Of a stretch of 64,000 nucleotides of DNA, positions 35,135-43,186 are shown one piece after another (position 1 is the stretch's first letter; each line of letters opens with the position of its first letter). This stretch comes from Hominiventricola filiformis (GTDB taxonomy: Bacteria > Bacillota > Clostridia > Lachnospirales > Lachnospiraceae): contig NZ_JAJEPS010000003.1 of assembly GCF_020686965.1 (NCBI RefSeq), positions 181,256 through 245,255 on the forward strand. Direction: 5' to 3'. A program made the translations under genes and the position numbers. The notes beneath the pieces were generated by a model, which saw only the letters and a program-made list of their open reading frames with translations, ran no database searches and was not told where the DNA came from.

Positions 35135-36075
35135 CCTTCCTCACCTCCCAGACGGATCCTGGGATCAAGAAACCGATAGGAAATATCCGTCAACAAATTG
35201 ACTGCCACATAGATAATAGCCATCCACATAACATAGGCCTGAATCATGGGATAATCTCTCATACTGATGGCATCCACCGCCATCTTTCCTACGCCATCCC
35301 ACATAAAGATCGATTCTACAATGGCTGTTCCGCCCAGGAGGCTTCCTACCGACAACATCAATAACGTAATGATCGTTACCAGTGAGGCTCTCATCACGCT
35401 TCCCCACAAAATAGTGGAAAATCTGACGCCTCTTGCCTTTGCGCCTACCACATAGTCCTGACTTAATTCCTCTAAAACGGCAGCCCTTACCTGTCGTACA
35501 TATTTTGCGCTCATGGCAATGGCCAGTGTAATAGCCGGCATGGCAACACTATTCAGACTGACACCTTTTGCAATCACTGGAAACCATCCCAGTCGAATGG
35601 CAAACAAATACATCAAAAGCAAAGACACAAAAAAGTTCGGAAGGCTGTTACCGATGAAACTTAATGTTCGGATCAGATAATCTGAAAAGCGATTCTGATG
35701 AATCGCTGACAGAATTCCAAGTGGAATAGATATCAGAATCGTCAGTAAAATAGATACAGCAGTCAGAAGCAGGGTTGCCGGAAGTTTGGAAATAAACGTG
35801 CTGAATACAGATTTCCCAGACACATAACTGGTTCCCATGTCTCCATGAAGCAGACCGCCCAGCCAGACCACATACTGGATCAGAAACGGCTTATCAAGTC
35901 CCAGTTCCTCTCTGGCTGCGTCGACTACCTCCTGAGAGATATCACTGCCCGTATTCTCCATCTTCTGTTCCACCACATCGCTTCCGGCAATCCGCATCAT
36001 GCCGAAAGACAAAAATGTAATTGCCAGCAGGATGGGAATCAACTGCAGTAAACGTTTTAATACATATTTTTTCAT
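35131..36075 (-). CDS. Nickel/peptide-type ABC permease 1 (NikB/OppB-like), system 1
   Basis: The protein of about 314 residues has six helices, with the OppB-type start KRLLQLIPILLAITFLSFGM and the BPD_transp_1 loop EELSQDYVVGAKARGVRFSTILWG. The start is placed at 36075 (MKKYVLK), as a longer frame to 36108 adds a charged tail overlapping the promoter. It is the first gene of the five-gene operon. The operon promoter carries the C-rich box shared with three other sites in the window. Confidence 0.92.
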   Translation of the reverse strand: MKKYVLKRLLQLIPILLAITFLSFGMMRIAGSDVVEQKMENTGSDISQEVVDAAREELGLDKPFLIQYVVWLGGLLHGDMGTSYVSGKSVFSTFISKLPATLLLTAVSILLTILISIPLGILSAIHQNRFSDYLIRTLSFIGNSLPNFFVSLLLMYLFAIRLGWFPVIAKGVSLNSVAMPAITLAIAMSAKYVRQVRAAVLEELSQDYVVGAKARGVRFSTILWGSVMRASLVTIITLLMLSVGSLLGGTAIVESIFMWDGVGKMAVDAISMRDYPMIQAYVMWMAIIYVAVNLLTDISYRFLDPRIRLGGEEG

Positions 36076-36110
36076 TCGTTCACTTTCCTCTTCCGCTTTC
36101 AAATACAATG

Positions 36111-36153
36111 AGTATAACAGTTTTTCACAGTCGTCAAAACCCCGGGCGGGGGT
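36111..36153 (-). promoter_or_regulatory. System 1 ABC operon promoter with C-rich box
   Basis: On the minus strand, TTTTGA (36134-36139), 17 bases and TATACT (36111-36116) form the promoter. ACCCCCGCCCGGGG (36140-36153) directly abuts the -35. The same arrangement occurs at 39969-40015, 40787-40829 and 61741-61782. Confidence 0.55.
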
Positions 36154-36606
36154 TCTGTATCCATTCCGTTTTTCTTATGATTCATTCCATTTTGTTATAG
36201 CTTTTTTACAAAATTGTCAACCGCGATGATTACCTGCAAGTTGTGTGAAAGTGCCTGGGTGTATGGAACTTTAGTCTACCTCTCTACCCAAATTCATCCT
36301 CCATTTTCTTGAAAACTCTCCTCTTTTCGCCAATATAACAGTGTCATTGGACATATAACTCACGACCATGGCTCTGGCACCCACAGGAAAAAGAATTATT
36401 GGGTGTATGGGGCCATTCCACAGCCATCTGCCCATCAGCCGTGAAATCGACCGCAGAAACGCACGAAAACACGAGAAAATCACTGTCCGTGCAAGATTCT
36501 GTGGGTGGAGCAAAGGCATAAGATAGCTATCTGCCCAAATTTTCCCAGAATCATAAATAAGTAAATTCTCGTTTTCGGAAGCTCAATTCGAGCAGTATTC
36601 CCGACG
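36154..36606. other. Non-coding stretch with decayed sequence
   Basis: No credible gene is seen. Near 36216 a TTGACA (minus strand) suggests a second, more distal promoter for the ABC operon, but its -10 is poorly spaced. From about 36240 the sequence contains scraps such as TGCCCAAATTTTCC (36533-36546), which also occurs inside the TIR element near 30877. This stretch is probably a degraded mobile-element or nuclease-gene region leading into the fragment that follows. Confidence 0.4.
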
Positions 36607-36948
36607 ATGAACACAACTGGATATGAAACATGCGGGAATGGGTTCTTCCAGCAGCCAGATGAAGAAACTTATGATACAATCTGGAACTATGTCGGAAACA
36701 AACAAATGTTAAAAATGAAAAAGGCATCTGAAACAGAAAAAGGAGGAATCGACATGAGATGTGCAATTGATGAAATTTATGAAGATGGTCTCGCCGAGGG
36801 TGAAAAACGCGGCATTGCAGGTATACTTGATCTATTAAAAGAACTGGGATGTTCTGCAAATGATGCAAAACTCCATTTAAAAAACAGGCTTCATCTGTCA
36901 GAAGATACCGCAAATGAATATATTCAAAAATGCTGGAATACAAAATAA
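36607..36948 (+). pseudogene. C-terminal remnant of an Rpn-type (PD-(D/E)XK) recombination-promoting nuclease/transposase
   Basis: A 113-codon frame carries the tail typical of Rpn/'putative transposase' proteins: GGIDMRCAIDEIYEDGLAEGEKRG followed by ILDLLKELG and a helical end. The PD-(D/E)XK nuclease core that should occupy the first 200 or so residues is absent, and the upstream sequence is decayed. I read it as the 3' end of a truncated gene. A small AAAAAGGAGG site before ATG 36754 could still allow a 64-residue product. Confidence 0.65.
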
Positions 36949-36974
36949 GCCTTTGAACAAATAGACCCAAACGA

Positions 36975-37006
36975 AAATAGCTGCCCCAACATCAGGCAGC
37001 TATTTC
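36975..37006. terminator. Terminator hairpin between the Rpn remnant and the Fec-type operon
   Basis: A perfect 11-bp stem (36975-36985 with 36995-37005) has A-rich and T-rich flanks on both sides, so it can act in both directions. It ends the minus-strand operon 39930-37048. Confidence 0.8.
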
Positions 37007-37036
37007 GTTGATAGAGTATTTATTTGGGATTTATAT
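37007..37036. repeat. 30-bp direct repeat, copy 1 (trailer of Fec-type operon)
   Basis: These 30 bases, just downstream of the binding-protein stop, recur perfectly at 40732-40761 beyond the DJ-1 gene. The match continues imperfectly into GGAAACTTTCTT here against GGAGACTTTCCT there. It marks the 3' end of a duplicated Fec-type locus. Confidence 0.9.
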
Positions 37037-37047
37037 AGGAAACTTTC

Positions 37048-38052
37048 TTATTTTGTAAACAGTTCCGGATAAAATTCAGAAGCCATACTCTCTACTGCAT
37101 AGGCCATCCGATCTCCTGCAAGCACACTCTCCAGTGTGATGGTTGCGAACCGTTCATTTTTTACGCAGTCAAGCTGTGACAATGTCGGATTAGATTTAAT
37201 CTCCTGAATCTTTTCTTCCACAGACGGCGAATCATAATCATGGATCAGAATCACATCCGGGTTTCTTGCCAGCACTTCTTCGTAGCTGACTGTTACCCAC
37301 TGCTTTTCATTCAGATCTTTGAAAATATTGTCTCCTCCTGCAAATCCAACTAACAAAGATTCAAAATTGGTGCCAGAGCAGGTAAAGACACCGTCATTTC
37401 CACTGTCATAGACCAGCACTTTCACCGGTTCCTGATCTTTGACTTTCTCCTGGACTGCTGCGATTCTTGTCTTCTGATCTTCCACAAATGCCTCTGCAGT
37501 CTCTTCCACACCAAAGATTTTTCCAATGTCCAGAATTTCCTGGTACTGTTCTTCCAGCGTCGTCGCAGAATTCACATAGACATTCATTCCATAGCTTTCC
37601 ACTTCCTCAATATTGCAGCCTTCGTCACTAATTTCCCAGTCCAGCGCATAGATAAAGTCTGCTCCGCTGGTCAGAATTGCTTCTCTAGTTGCTGAAGAAT
37701 AATTCAGTTCCGGAATGTTATCTACCACATCTGCATATTCCGGAAGAGGACCGCGACTATGATTGATCAGTGATCGTCCTACTACATAATCTCCCAGTCC
37801 AAGTGCCGCAAACAGTTCCGTACAGTTTGGTCCCAGTGTCAACACCTTCTGTGGTTTCTGTGTGATCGTTACTTCTCTCCCATAGTTATCAAATGTCATA
37901 GGATAGGCACTGTCCGATGTTTCCTGCCCATCATTTTCCACCTGTGGTTCTTCCGGTGCTGCCGTCTCCTCCGTTTTCTGGGATCCACATGCCGTAAGCG
38001 TGGATACTGCCATAACTCCTGCCAATAATACTGCTACTACTCTCTTGTTCAT
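37048..38052 (-). CDS. Fec/Btu-type substrate-binding lipoprotein
   Basis: The 334-residue protein has lipobox LTAC (Cys about residue 22), an acidic linker, and a type III (helical-backbone) binding fold: FDNYGREVTITQKPQKVLTLGPNCTELFAALGLGDYVVGR and later NPDVILIHDY. Proteins of this fold capture ferric siderophores, heme, cobalamin or related chelates for FecCD-type importers. The ligand is not evident. It is last in the operon, after permease and ATPase genes, and the gene ends 12 bases before a conserved trailer repeat. Confidence 0.92.
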   Translation of the reverse strand: MNKRVVAVLLAGVMAVSTLTACGSQKTEETAAPEEPQVENDGQETSDSAYPMTFDNYGREVTITQKPQKVLTLGPNCTELFAALGLGDYVVGRSLINHSRGPLPEYADVVDNIPELNYSSATREAILTSGADFIYALDWEISDEGCNIEEVESYGMNVYVNSATTLEEQYQEILDIGKIFGVEETAEAFVEDQKTRIAAVQEKVKDQEPVKVLVYDSGNDGVFTCSGTNFESLLVGFAGGDNIFKDLNEKQWVTVSYEEVLARNPDVILIHDYDSPSVEEKIQEIKSNPTLSQLDCVKNERFATITLESVLAGDRMAYAVESMASEFYPELFTK

Positions 38053-38067
38053 AAAATAGTTCTCCCT

Positions 38068-38850
38068 CTATGCGATATTCTGTAATGCTTCCGGCAAATA
38101 AGTAATTGCCAGTTTCCCGGTAACCGGATGTATGGATACGGAGCTTTTTACTCCATATACCTCATAAATATGTTCTGCTGTCAGTACCTCTTCCGGAGTT
38201 CCCTGTAATACAATTTTTCCATTTTTCAGTACATACAATCTGTCACAATACAGCGCCGCCAGATTCAGGTCATGAATCGCAGACAGTACCGTCACATTCA
38301 GTCTCTTAATAAAATCAAAGATCTGCATCTGATAACTGATATCCAAATGATTGGTCGGTTCATCCAGAATCAGGAAATCGCTCTCCTGGGCAATGGCTCT
38401 GGCAATGAGGACTCTTTGTTTCTCTCCGCCTGACAGATTCAGATAACTTCTCTTCGCCATATGTGCCATCCCCATGTGTTCCAACGCATGATGTACGATC
38501 TCTTTATCGTGGACATTGTCAATATCAAACAATTTCTTATGAGGGCTTCTTCCCATAGCAACGATCTCTTCCACCAGGAAATCAAAAGGAACTTCGTTTT
38601 CCTGACCTACCACTGCCATCTTTAATGCGGATTTTTTATATGGCATGGTCAGCAGATTTTCTCCGTCCAGTTTGATGCTTCCCCGATCCGGTGTCAGGCC
38701 TCGGTATATATTTTTTAATACCGTTGATTTTCCACTGCCGTTAGGACCAATCAGTCCCACAAATTCTCCTCGTTCCACCTGCAGTGACACCTGATCTACT
38801 GCATCCTTTTCTCCGTAAGAATAAGTCAGGCCCTCTACATGTAATCTCAT
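38068..38850 (-). CDS. Fec/Btu-type ABC transporter ATPase
   Basis: The 260-residue ATPase of the FepC/BtuD group has Walker A GPNGSGKST (about residues 36-44), a Q-loop at AVVGQENEVPF, signature LSGGEKQRVLIARAI, Walker B FLILDEPTNHLD and a switch His (SAIHDLN). It powers the permease encoded 12 bases upstream. The C-terminal tail (VHPVTGKLAITYLPE) is like siderophore-system ATPases. Confidence 0.94.
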   Translation of the reverse strand: MRLHVEGLTYSYGEKDAVDQVSLQVERGEFVGLIGPNGSGKSTVLKNIYRGLTPDRGSIKLDGENLLTMPYKKSALKMAVVGQENEVPFDFLVEEIVAMGRSPHKKLFDIDNVHDKEIVHHALEHMGMAHMAKRSYLNLSGGEKQRVLIARAIAQESDFLILDEPTNHLDISYQMQIFDFIKRLNVTVLSAIHDLNLAALYCDRLYVLKNGKIVLQGTPEEVLTAEHIYEVYGVKSSVSIHPVTGKLAITYLPEALQNIA

Positions 38851-38862
38851 CCCTGTTCCCTC

Positions 38863-39930
38863 CTACTTCTTTTCTCTGCTATTTTTCTTCAACATCCAGA
38901 TAAAGATCGGACCTCCGATGACAGCTGTCAGAATTCCAACCGGAAGTTCTTCCGGGGCAATGAGCATTCTGGCTGCCACATCCACCCACACCACCAAAAT
39001 TCCACCCAGCAGCGCCGAGATCGGTAATACCTTTTTGTGATCTCCTCCTACCAGCAGCCTGGTAAAATGCGGTACCATCAGTCCCACAAAACCAATGGTT
39101 CCACTGACGGCAATAGTAACTCCAGCCATCATGGATGCCACTAACACCAACTCTTTTTGCAGCCTTCTGACATTTATCCCCAAGGCTCCTGCGCTTTCAT
39201 CTCCAAGAAGCAAGAGATTTAACCCTCGGTTGTTCAGAAGCAAAAATGCCATACAAAGGACCAGTACCAGAAATGGCAATTTCAGATAAGCCCATTTGGC
39301 ACCTGCCAGGCTTCCTGACATCCAGAACTCCGCATTGTGAAGTCCCAGTGCATTGGGCGCTCCCAGTTTAATGATACTGGTCACACCGTCCATGATCATG
39401 GAGATGGCCACACCGGACAGCAGAAGCTGCGTGATATTGATTCTGCCCCGTACTCTGGAAATCATATACACAAAGATAATTGTGATGGCAGATCCGATAA
39501 ATGCACTAATGGACAGGGAATAGGTGCCCAGAAAAGAAAACACACCAAACAGCATGCCAAGGGTGGCAAATGCGGCAGCTCCCGATGAAACACCAAGAAT
39601 AAAAGGATCTGCCAGATTATTCCGTACCAGTGCCTGCATGGTGACACCACACACTGCCAAAGATGCTCCCACTACCATGCCAAGACAGACTCTTGGAAGT
39701 CTCAAGCCGAGCACAATATTCTGATCCAGCTGTTCCCACGTGTGAGGAATACTGTTCCCAATACCCGGAATTCTGCTCAACAATATGTTTGCCGTCGTTC
39801 CCGGCTTCACCGATACCGGGCCAAGCCCTGTAGCGAGGAGAATCGTAATCAACGACAATGCTGCCAGAAAAATGATAATGATCGGCATATTGGGTTTCTC
39901 ACGATTAAATGATTTTTTCAAATAATTCAT
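38863..39930 (-). CDS. Fec/Btu-type ABC transporter permease
   Basis: The 355-residue FecCD-family permease has about ten helices. Conserved blocks include LRLPRVCLGMVVGASLAVCGVTMQALVRNNLADPFILGVSSGA and GFVGLMVPHFTRLLVGGDHKKVLP. Only one permease gene is present, so a homodimer is expected. Its ATG is preceded by GGAGGGAG, which is itself the 3' arm of a long inverted repeat (39935-39989). The start region may therefore be controlled by that structure. Confidence 0.94.
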   Translation of the reverse strand: MNYLKKSFNREKPNMPIIIIFLAALSLITILLATGLGPVSVKPGTTANILLSRIPGIGNSIPHTWEQLDQNIVLGLRLPRVCLGMVVGASLAVCGVTMQALVRNNLADPFILGVSSGAAAFATLGMLFGVFSFLGTYSLSISAFIGSAITIIFVYMISRVRGRINITQLLLSGVAISMIMDGVTSIIKLGAPNALGLHNAEFWMSGSLAGAKWAYLKLPFLVLVLCMAFLLLNNRGLNLLLLGDESAGALGINVRRLQKELVLVASMMAGVTIAVSGTIGFVGLMVPHFTRLLVGGDHKKVLPISALLGGILVVWVDVAARMLIAPEELPVGILTAVIGGPIFIWMLKKNSREKK

Positions 39931-39998
39931 AAAAATACGCTCCCTCCGATATCATAAAGATCTTTTATATGATATCAGAGGGAGCGTATCGTTCACAA
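39931..39998 (-). repeat. 68-bp palindromic leader/operator, copy 1, at the Fec-type operon start
   Basis: Perfect 12-bp outer arms (39935-39946 with 39978-39989) are extended by GATATCAT-type inner symmetry. The minus-strand 3' arm contains the ribosome site of the permease gene. The element overlaps the promoter spacer, so it could be a DNA operator or, if transcription starts upstream, an RNA hairpin hiding the ribosome site. A diverged copy lies at 40901-40967. Confidence 0.75.
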
Positions 39999-40015
39999 CC
40001 CACCGCAGGGGATAT
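39969..40015 (-). promoter_or_regulatory. Fec-type operon promoter with C-rich box
   Basis: On the minus strand, TTGTGA (39993-39998), 18 bases and TATCAT (39969-39974) form a candidate promoter. ATATCCCCTGCGGTGGG (39999-40015) abuts the -35. The box is the most diverged of the four sites in the window. Confidence 0.45.
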
Positions 40016-40068
40016 CTAAACATACCGTTTTATTATGAAGCTATTGTATTTTGGAATATCATTTTCAT

Positions 40069-40653
40069 TTACTGATATACATTTTCATCCTCGGCATCCC
40101 AGGCATGCCCTAATTTCTGGGCGATACGTTCTGCCACTTCCAAATCTACCATGTCTGCTACAACGCTAAGTGCCATGTCAATTCCTGTCATCGTACAGGA
40201 AGAGGAATAGTATTTTCCATCTGCAACCCAGCTTGCGTCAACAACCGTAGAAACTCCTGCGGTAAACATACGTTTCCAGTTTTCATCTGTTTTACATTCT
40301 GCTATCTTTCTCCGGAACAGGGATCCTGTCTGCATCAGCAGCAAGGATCCGCTGCCAATCATCATACAAATCTCAGATCGTTCCGCCATTTTCTTCAAAA
40401 GGCGCAGACTTTCTGCATCCTGATATAGCAGTCGTCTTGCCCCCCTGCCTCCTGGTATTACAACAATCCCCTGCAGTTCTTCCGGTTCCAGCGGTTCTGT
40501 CCACACTTTCACACCCTGCATACTGTTCACGATATTTCCCGGAACTGACAGGTAATTCACATGAAAATGCTGCGGCGACGATCCGAACACTTCTGCTGGT
40601 CCAAATGCGTCCATCGTGTCAAAGTCATCAAATAAAAGAATATTTACCTCCAT
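40069..40653 (-). CDS. DJ-1/PfpI-family protein lacking the nucleophilic Cys
   Basis: This 194-residue single-domain protein is of the glutamine-amidotransferase-like DJ-1/PfpI fold: an N-terminal LLFDDFDTMDAFGPAEVF with the conserved acidic residue, then VVIPGGRGARRLL. The nucleophile elbow, usually V-C-(T/S)-G-S, here reads I-G-S-G-S, with Gly100 where the Cys should be. Cys96 lies four residues earlier. Isocyanide hydratase or chaperone-like activity through that Cys is therefore unlikely unless another residue substitutes. It lies upstream of the Fec-type operon on the same strand, between two relics of that operon. Confidence 0.87.
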   Translation of the reverse strand: MEVNILLFDDFDTMDAFGPAEVFGSSPQHFHVNYLSVPGNIVNSMQGVKVWTEPLEPEELQGIVVIPGGRGARRLLYQDAESLRLLKKMAERSEICMMIGSGSLLLMQTGSLFRRKIAECKTDENWKRMFTAGVSTVVDASWVADGKYYSSSCTMTGIDMALSVVADMVDLEVAERIAQKLGHAWDAEDENVYQ

Positions 40654-40703
40654 CTGTATCCCTCCAATTAGTTTTTTATTTTTACATTTCTATAACGCAA
40701 AAA

Positions 40704-40736
40704 CAGCCACTCCCACCAAGCGGCCATTTTTGTTGA
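40704..40736 (-). terminator. Weak terminator-like hairpin upstream of the DJ-1 gene
   Basis: AAAAACaGCC pairs imperfectly with GGCcaTTTTT (about 40700-40732), flanked by T-rich sequence. It is the counterpart of the hairpin at 36975-37005 that ends the intact Fec-type operon, and it is probably a relic. Confidence 0.45.
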
Positions 40737-40761
40737 TAGAGTATTTATTTGGGATTTATAT
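40732..40761. repeat. 30-bp direct repeat, copy 2 (trailer relic)
   Basis: Identical over 30 bases to 37007-37036. Here no binding-protein gene precedes it, showing that the operon body has been lost from this copy. Confidence 0.9.
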
Positions 40762-40786
40762 CGGAGACTTTCCTCCTCTGGTTATT

Positions 40787-40829
40787 ACTTTAACAAATGA
40801 ATATCTTTGCCACAAGCCGGGGCGGGGGA
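40787..40829 (-). promoter_or_regulatory. Promoter-like site with C-rich box in the Fec relic
   Basis: On the minus strand, TTGTGG (40810-40815), 17 bases and TAAAGT (40787-40792) are present. The CCCCCGCCCCGGC box abuts the -35 (40816-40829). It now points toward the DJ-1 gene. Whether it is functional is unknown. Confidence 0.45.
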
Positions 40830-40900
40830 TATTTACCTATTCCTTTTCATTATTTGATGTTTCTGTATTTTTATAACTCGCACTTTTTCAGTTAATTTAT

Positions 40901-40967
40901 AAAAATACGCTCTCTCCAATATATTAAAGATTTTCTTACTATATCAGAGAAAGCGTATCATTCACAA
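40901..40967 (-). repeat. 67-bp palindromic leader/operator, copy 2 (relic)
   Basis: A diverged copy of 39931-39998 with one base deleted and one stem mismatch. On the minus strand it runs into ATAAATTAACTGAAAAAGTG, which matches the first codons of the intact permease gene at 15 of 20 bases with the ATG lost. This is the start of a deleted second permease gene. No other gene is seen between 40654 and 41014. Confidence 0.8.
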
Positions 40968-40976
40968 TTTTTAGTT

Positions 40977-41011
40977 AAAAATAACAAAATATGCCGTTTT
41001 TTTGTTATTTT
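40977..41011 (-). terminator. Terminator of the 41-49.5 kb catabolic operon
   Basis: A 12-bp stem (40977-40988 with 41000-41011), read on the minus strand, is followed by an A/T-rich tract. It begins four bases after the pfkA stop. Confidence 0.7.
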
Positions 41012-41014
41012 ATC

Positions 41015-42001
41015 TTATATTTTTGCACCTGTCAGTGCACTTAAAACTTCCTGTTCACCAATCGGCAGTTGGTGCGGTGTTTTTAAAGCTTCCACCATAT
41101 CCACATCCGTAATTTCACCGTTTTGATGAACCACTACACGGTTTGTTTTCCCGTCTGCAAGACATTTCACTGCCCAGTATCCCATACGGGATGCTGTTAC
41201 CCGATCTCTCGCATTTGGATTTCCACCTCGCTGTACATGTCCGAGAATTGTAACTCTCGGATCTAATCCCAGCGACTTTTTAATTTTTTCAGCAACCTGA
41301 CAGGCACTTGTCGCGCCTTCCGCAACAACAATCATATAATGCGTGCGACCTGCCAGCCTTGCTCTGCGGATTTTCTCTGCAACGTCCTTTTCGAAATCCC
41401 ATTTTTCTTCCGGCACGAGGACTGCGGTTGCTCCCGCTGCAAGTCCCACATACAATGCCAGGTTGCCGGCCCTGTGTCCCATGACTTCTACTACAGAACA
41501 GCGCTCATGGGACTGCATCGTATCACGGAGCTTATCAATTGAGTCCAACGCCGTATTAGCTGCTGTATCATAGCCAATGCTGTAATGCGTACAGCCAATA
41601 TCATTATCTATCGTTGCAGGAATTCCGATTACGGAAATATCATGCTCATTCGCAAATGCAAGACATCCGGCAAATGTTCCGTCTCCTCCAATGGCAACCA
41701 GTCCGTCAATTCCAAGGAGTTTGCAGGTCAGATATGCTTTTTCCCGACCTTCTTTCGTGCGGAACTCGTCACTTCTTGCTGTAAACAGACAGGTTCCTCC
41801 TCTGTTGATAATATGGGCCACACTGTCCTCGTCCATACGGACAATATCACCGTTTATCAGACCGTTCCATCCACGCCGGATACCAATGCATTCCATTCCC
41901 ATGGATTCCGCGCTTCTCACGACCGCGCGGATTGCCGCATTCATTCCCGGGGCATCACCGCCGCTTGTAAGAACTCCTATTCTATGATGTACCGTTCCCA
42001 T
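41015..42001 (-). CDS. pfkA: 6-phosphofructokinase, ATP-dependent
   Basis: This 328-residue PfkA-type enzyme phosphorylates fructose 6-phosphate with ATP. It shows TSGGDAPGMNAAIRA, the GGDGT nucleotide loop, the catalytic PATIDNDI with the general base Asp, and MGHRAGNLA for substrate binding. It ends an operon of sugar dehydrogenases, isomerase and transketolase. That is an unusual place for a central glycolytic enzyme and implies the pathway delivers fructose 6-phosphate. A second, housekeeping pfkA is likely elsewhere but cannot be checked here. AGGAG lies six bases before the ATG. Confidence 0.95.
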   Translation of the reverse strand: MGTVHHRIGVLTSGGDAPGMNAAIRAVVRSAESMGMECIGIRRGWNGLINGDIVRMDEDSVAHIINRGGTCLFTARSDEFRTKEGREKAYLTCKLLGIDGLVAIGGDGTFAGCLAFANEHDISVIGIPATIDNDIGCTHYSIGYDTAANTALDSIDKLRDTMQSHERCSVVEVMGHRAGNLALYVGLAAGATAVLVPEEKWDFEKDVAEKIRRARLAGRTHYMIVVAEGATSACQVAEKIKKSLGLDPRVTILGHVQRGGNPNARDRVTASRMGYWAVKCLADGKTNRVVVHQNGEITDVDMVEALKTPHQLPIGEQEVLSALTGAKI

Positions 42002-42016
42002 TTCTTTCTCCTGATC

Positions 42017-43174
42017 TTACTGATAAATATGATAGGTATATTTGATAAATTCCTGTATTTCCGGAACTCCGGGTGTACCAGGTGAATTTGCAAATGCACC
42101 GTCATGGAAGAACCGTTCAGTAACTGCCAGACAATCCTCCAGACTGTAACCCAGCGATTTGATAGATTTAATACGTATCTCTCTCATGAAATCTACAAAT
42201 ATCTGTGCCATCTCATTCGCCAGATCCATGGTATCAGTTTTATCCGTATAAGATACACCCAGTGCATCTGCAACAATCTCCAGATCCGATCTGTTTCCAT
42301 ATTTCGCTGAATATACCATAACCCCTGGAAGTCCCCATGCACAGCCCAGACCGTGAGGAATATGATTCACTGCACCAAATGTCTGTGCAAAACTGTGGCC
42401 AATAGAGCATCCGCTGGCGGTAATGGCCATACCGCCAAGGTTTGCCGCCAGACTCATCTTCTCTCTGGCTTCTTTGTTGGAGGGATCTTTCACGGCAATT
42501 GGAAGCCACTTCATGGCAAGTTTAATTCCTTCTTTGCCGAAAATATAACCATATGGATTATAGTTTTTGTTGGTAATTGCTTCCACACAGTGGGCAAGTA
42601 CATCCATACCGGTTGCCGCCGTTGTTCCTGCCGGTACCGAATAGGTAAGTACCGGATCTACAATTGCCATATCCGGTTTATAGACCGGCATCTCTTTCGC
42701 ACCGGTTGCCTCATCTCCGATTACACACCATTTGGAAATCTCACTTCCTGTTCCGGATGTGGTACACATGGTAATCAGTTTCAGTTCATGTGCATCCTCT
42801 TCCAGATGATAATAATCTCTAATTGTGGTTCCATGCTGACTGATGATAATACCGATTGCTTTCGCAGTATCCAGGGTAGAACCGCCTCCTACTGCCACAA
42901 TGCCATCTGCTCCTTTTTCTCTGTAGAACGCAGCTCCTTCATCGCAGATTGCGCTCGGTGCATCTGCCTGGCATTTTGCAAACACAAATACTTCCAGGCC
43001 TTCTTTTTCAAGCACTTCCGTTACCTGTGTAGCTACTTTAAAATCCATCAGAGCCTGCTCAGTAACGACCATAACTTTGGACATACCAAGTTCTTTTGCT
43101 TTGATTCCTACTTCCTGTGTTGCGCCTGTTCCGAAAAGAGTCGGACAGAACGTATTCCATAAATATGCACTCAT
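42017..43174 (-). CDS. Iron-containing alcohol dehydrogenase
   Basis: The 385-residue group III alcohol dehydrogenase has an N-terminal NAD(P)-binding part with the GGGST loop at 96-100. The metal ligands are Asp191 and His195 (DVLAHCVEA), His260 and His274. The family reduces or oxidises small alcohols, aldehydes and hydroxyacids. In this operon it most plausibly reduces the aldehyde left after transketolase removes a two-carbon unit, regenerating NAD+. The true substrate is unknown. It sits 12 bases after the transketolase C-terminal subunit gene. Confidence 0.92.
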   Translation of the reverse strand: MSAYLWNTFCPTLFGTGATQEVGIKAKELGMSKVMVVTEQALMDFKVATQVTEVLEKEGLEVFVFAKCQADAPSAICDEGAAFYREKGADGIVAVGGGSTLDTAKAIGIIISQHGTTIRDYYHLEEDAHELKLITMCTTSGTGSEISKWCVIGDEATGAKEMPVYKPDMAIVDPVLTYSVPAGTTAATGMDVLAHCVEAITNKNYNPYGYIFGKEGIKLAMKWLPIAVKDPSNKEAREKMSLAANLGGMAITASGCSIGHSFAQTFGAVNHIPHGLGCAWGLPGVMVYSAKYGNRSDLEIVADALGVSYTDKTDTMDLANEMAQIFVDFMREIRIKSIKSLGYSLEDCLAVTERFFHDGAFANSPGTPGVPEIQEFIKYTYHIYQ

Positions 43175-43186
43175 CTTTAATCTCCC

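Noticed and set aside
31106..36075. Staphylopine-type (Cnt) metallophore system
   Set aside because: The transporter genes resemble the class, but no nicotianamine-synthase-like, epimerase or opine dehydrogenase gene is next to them, so the name is not justified.
36271..36519. 82-codon minus-strand frame in the decayed region
   Set aside because: No ribosome site, no recognisable motif, and it sits in sequence that appears to be mobile-element debris.
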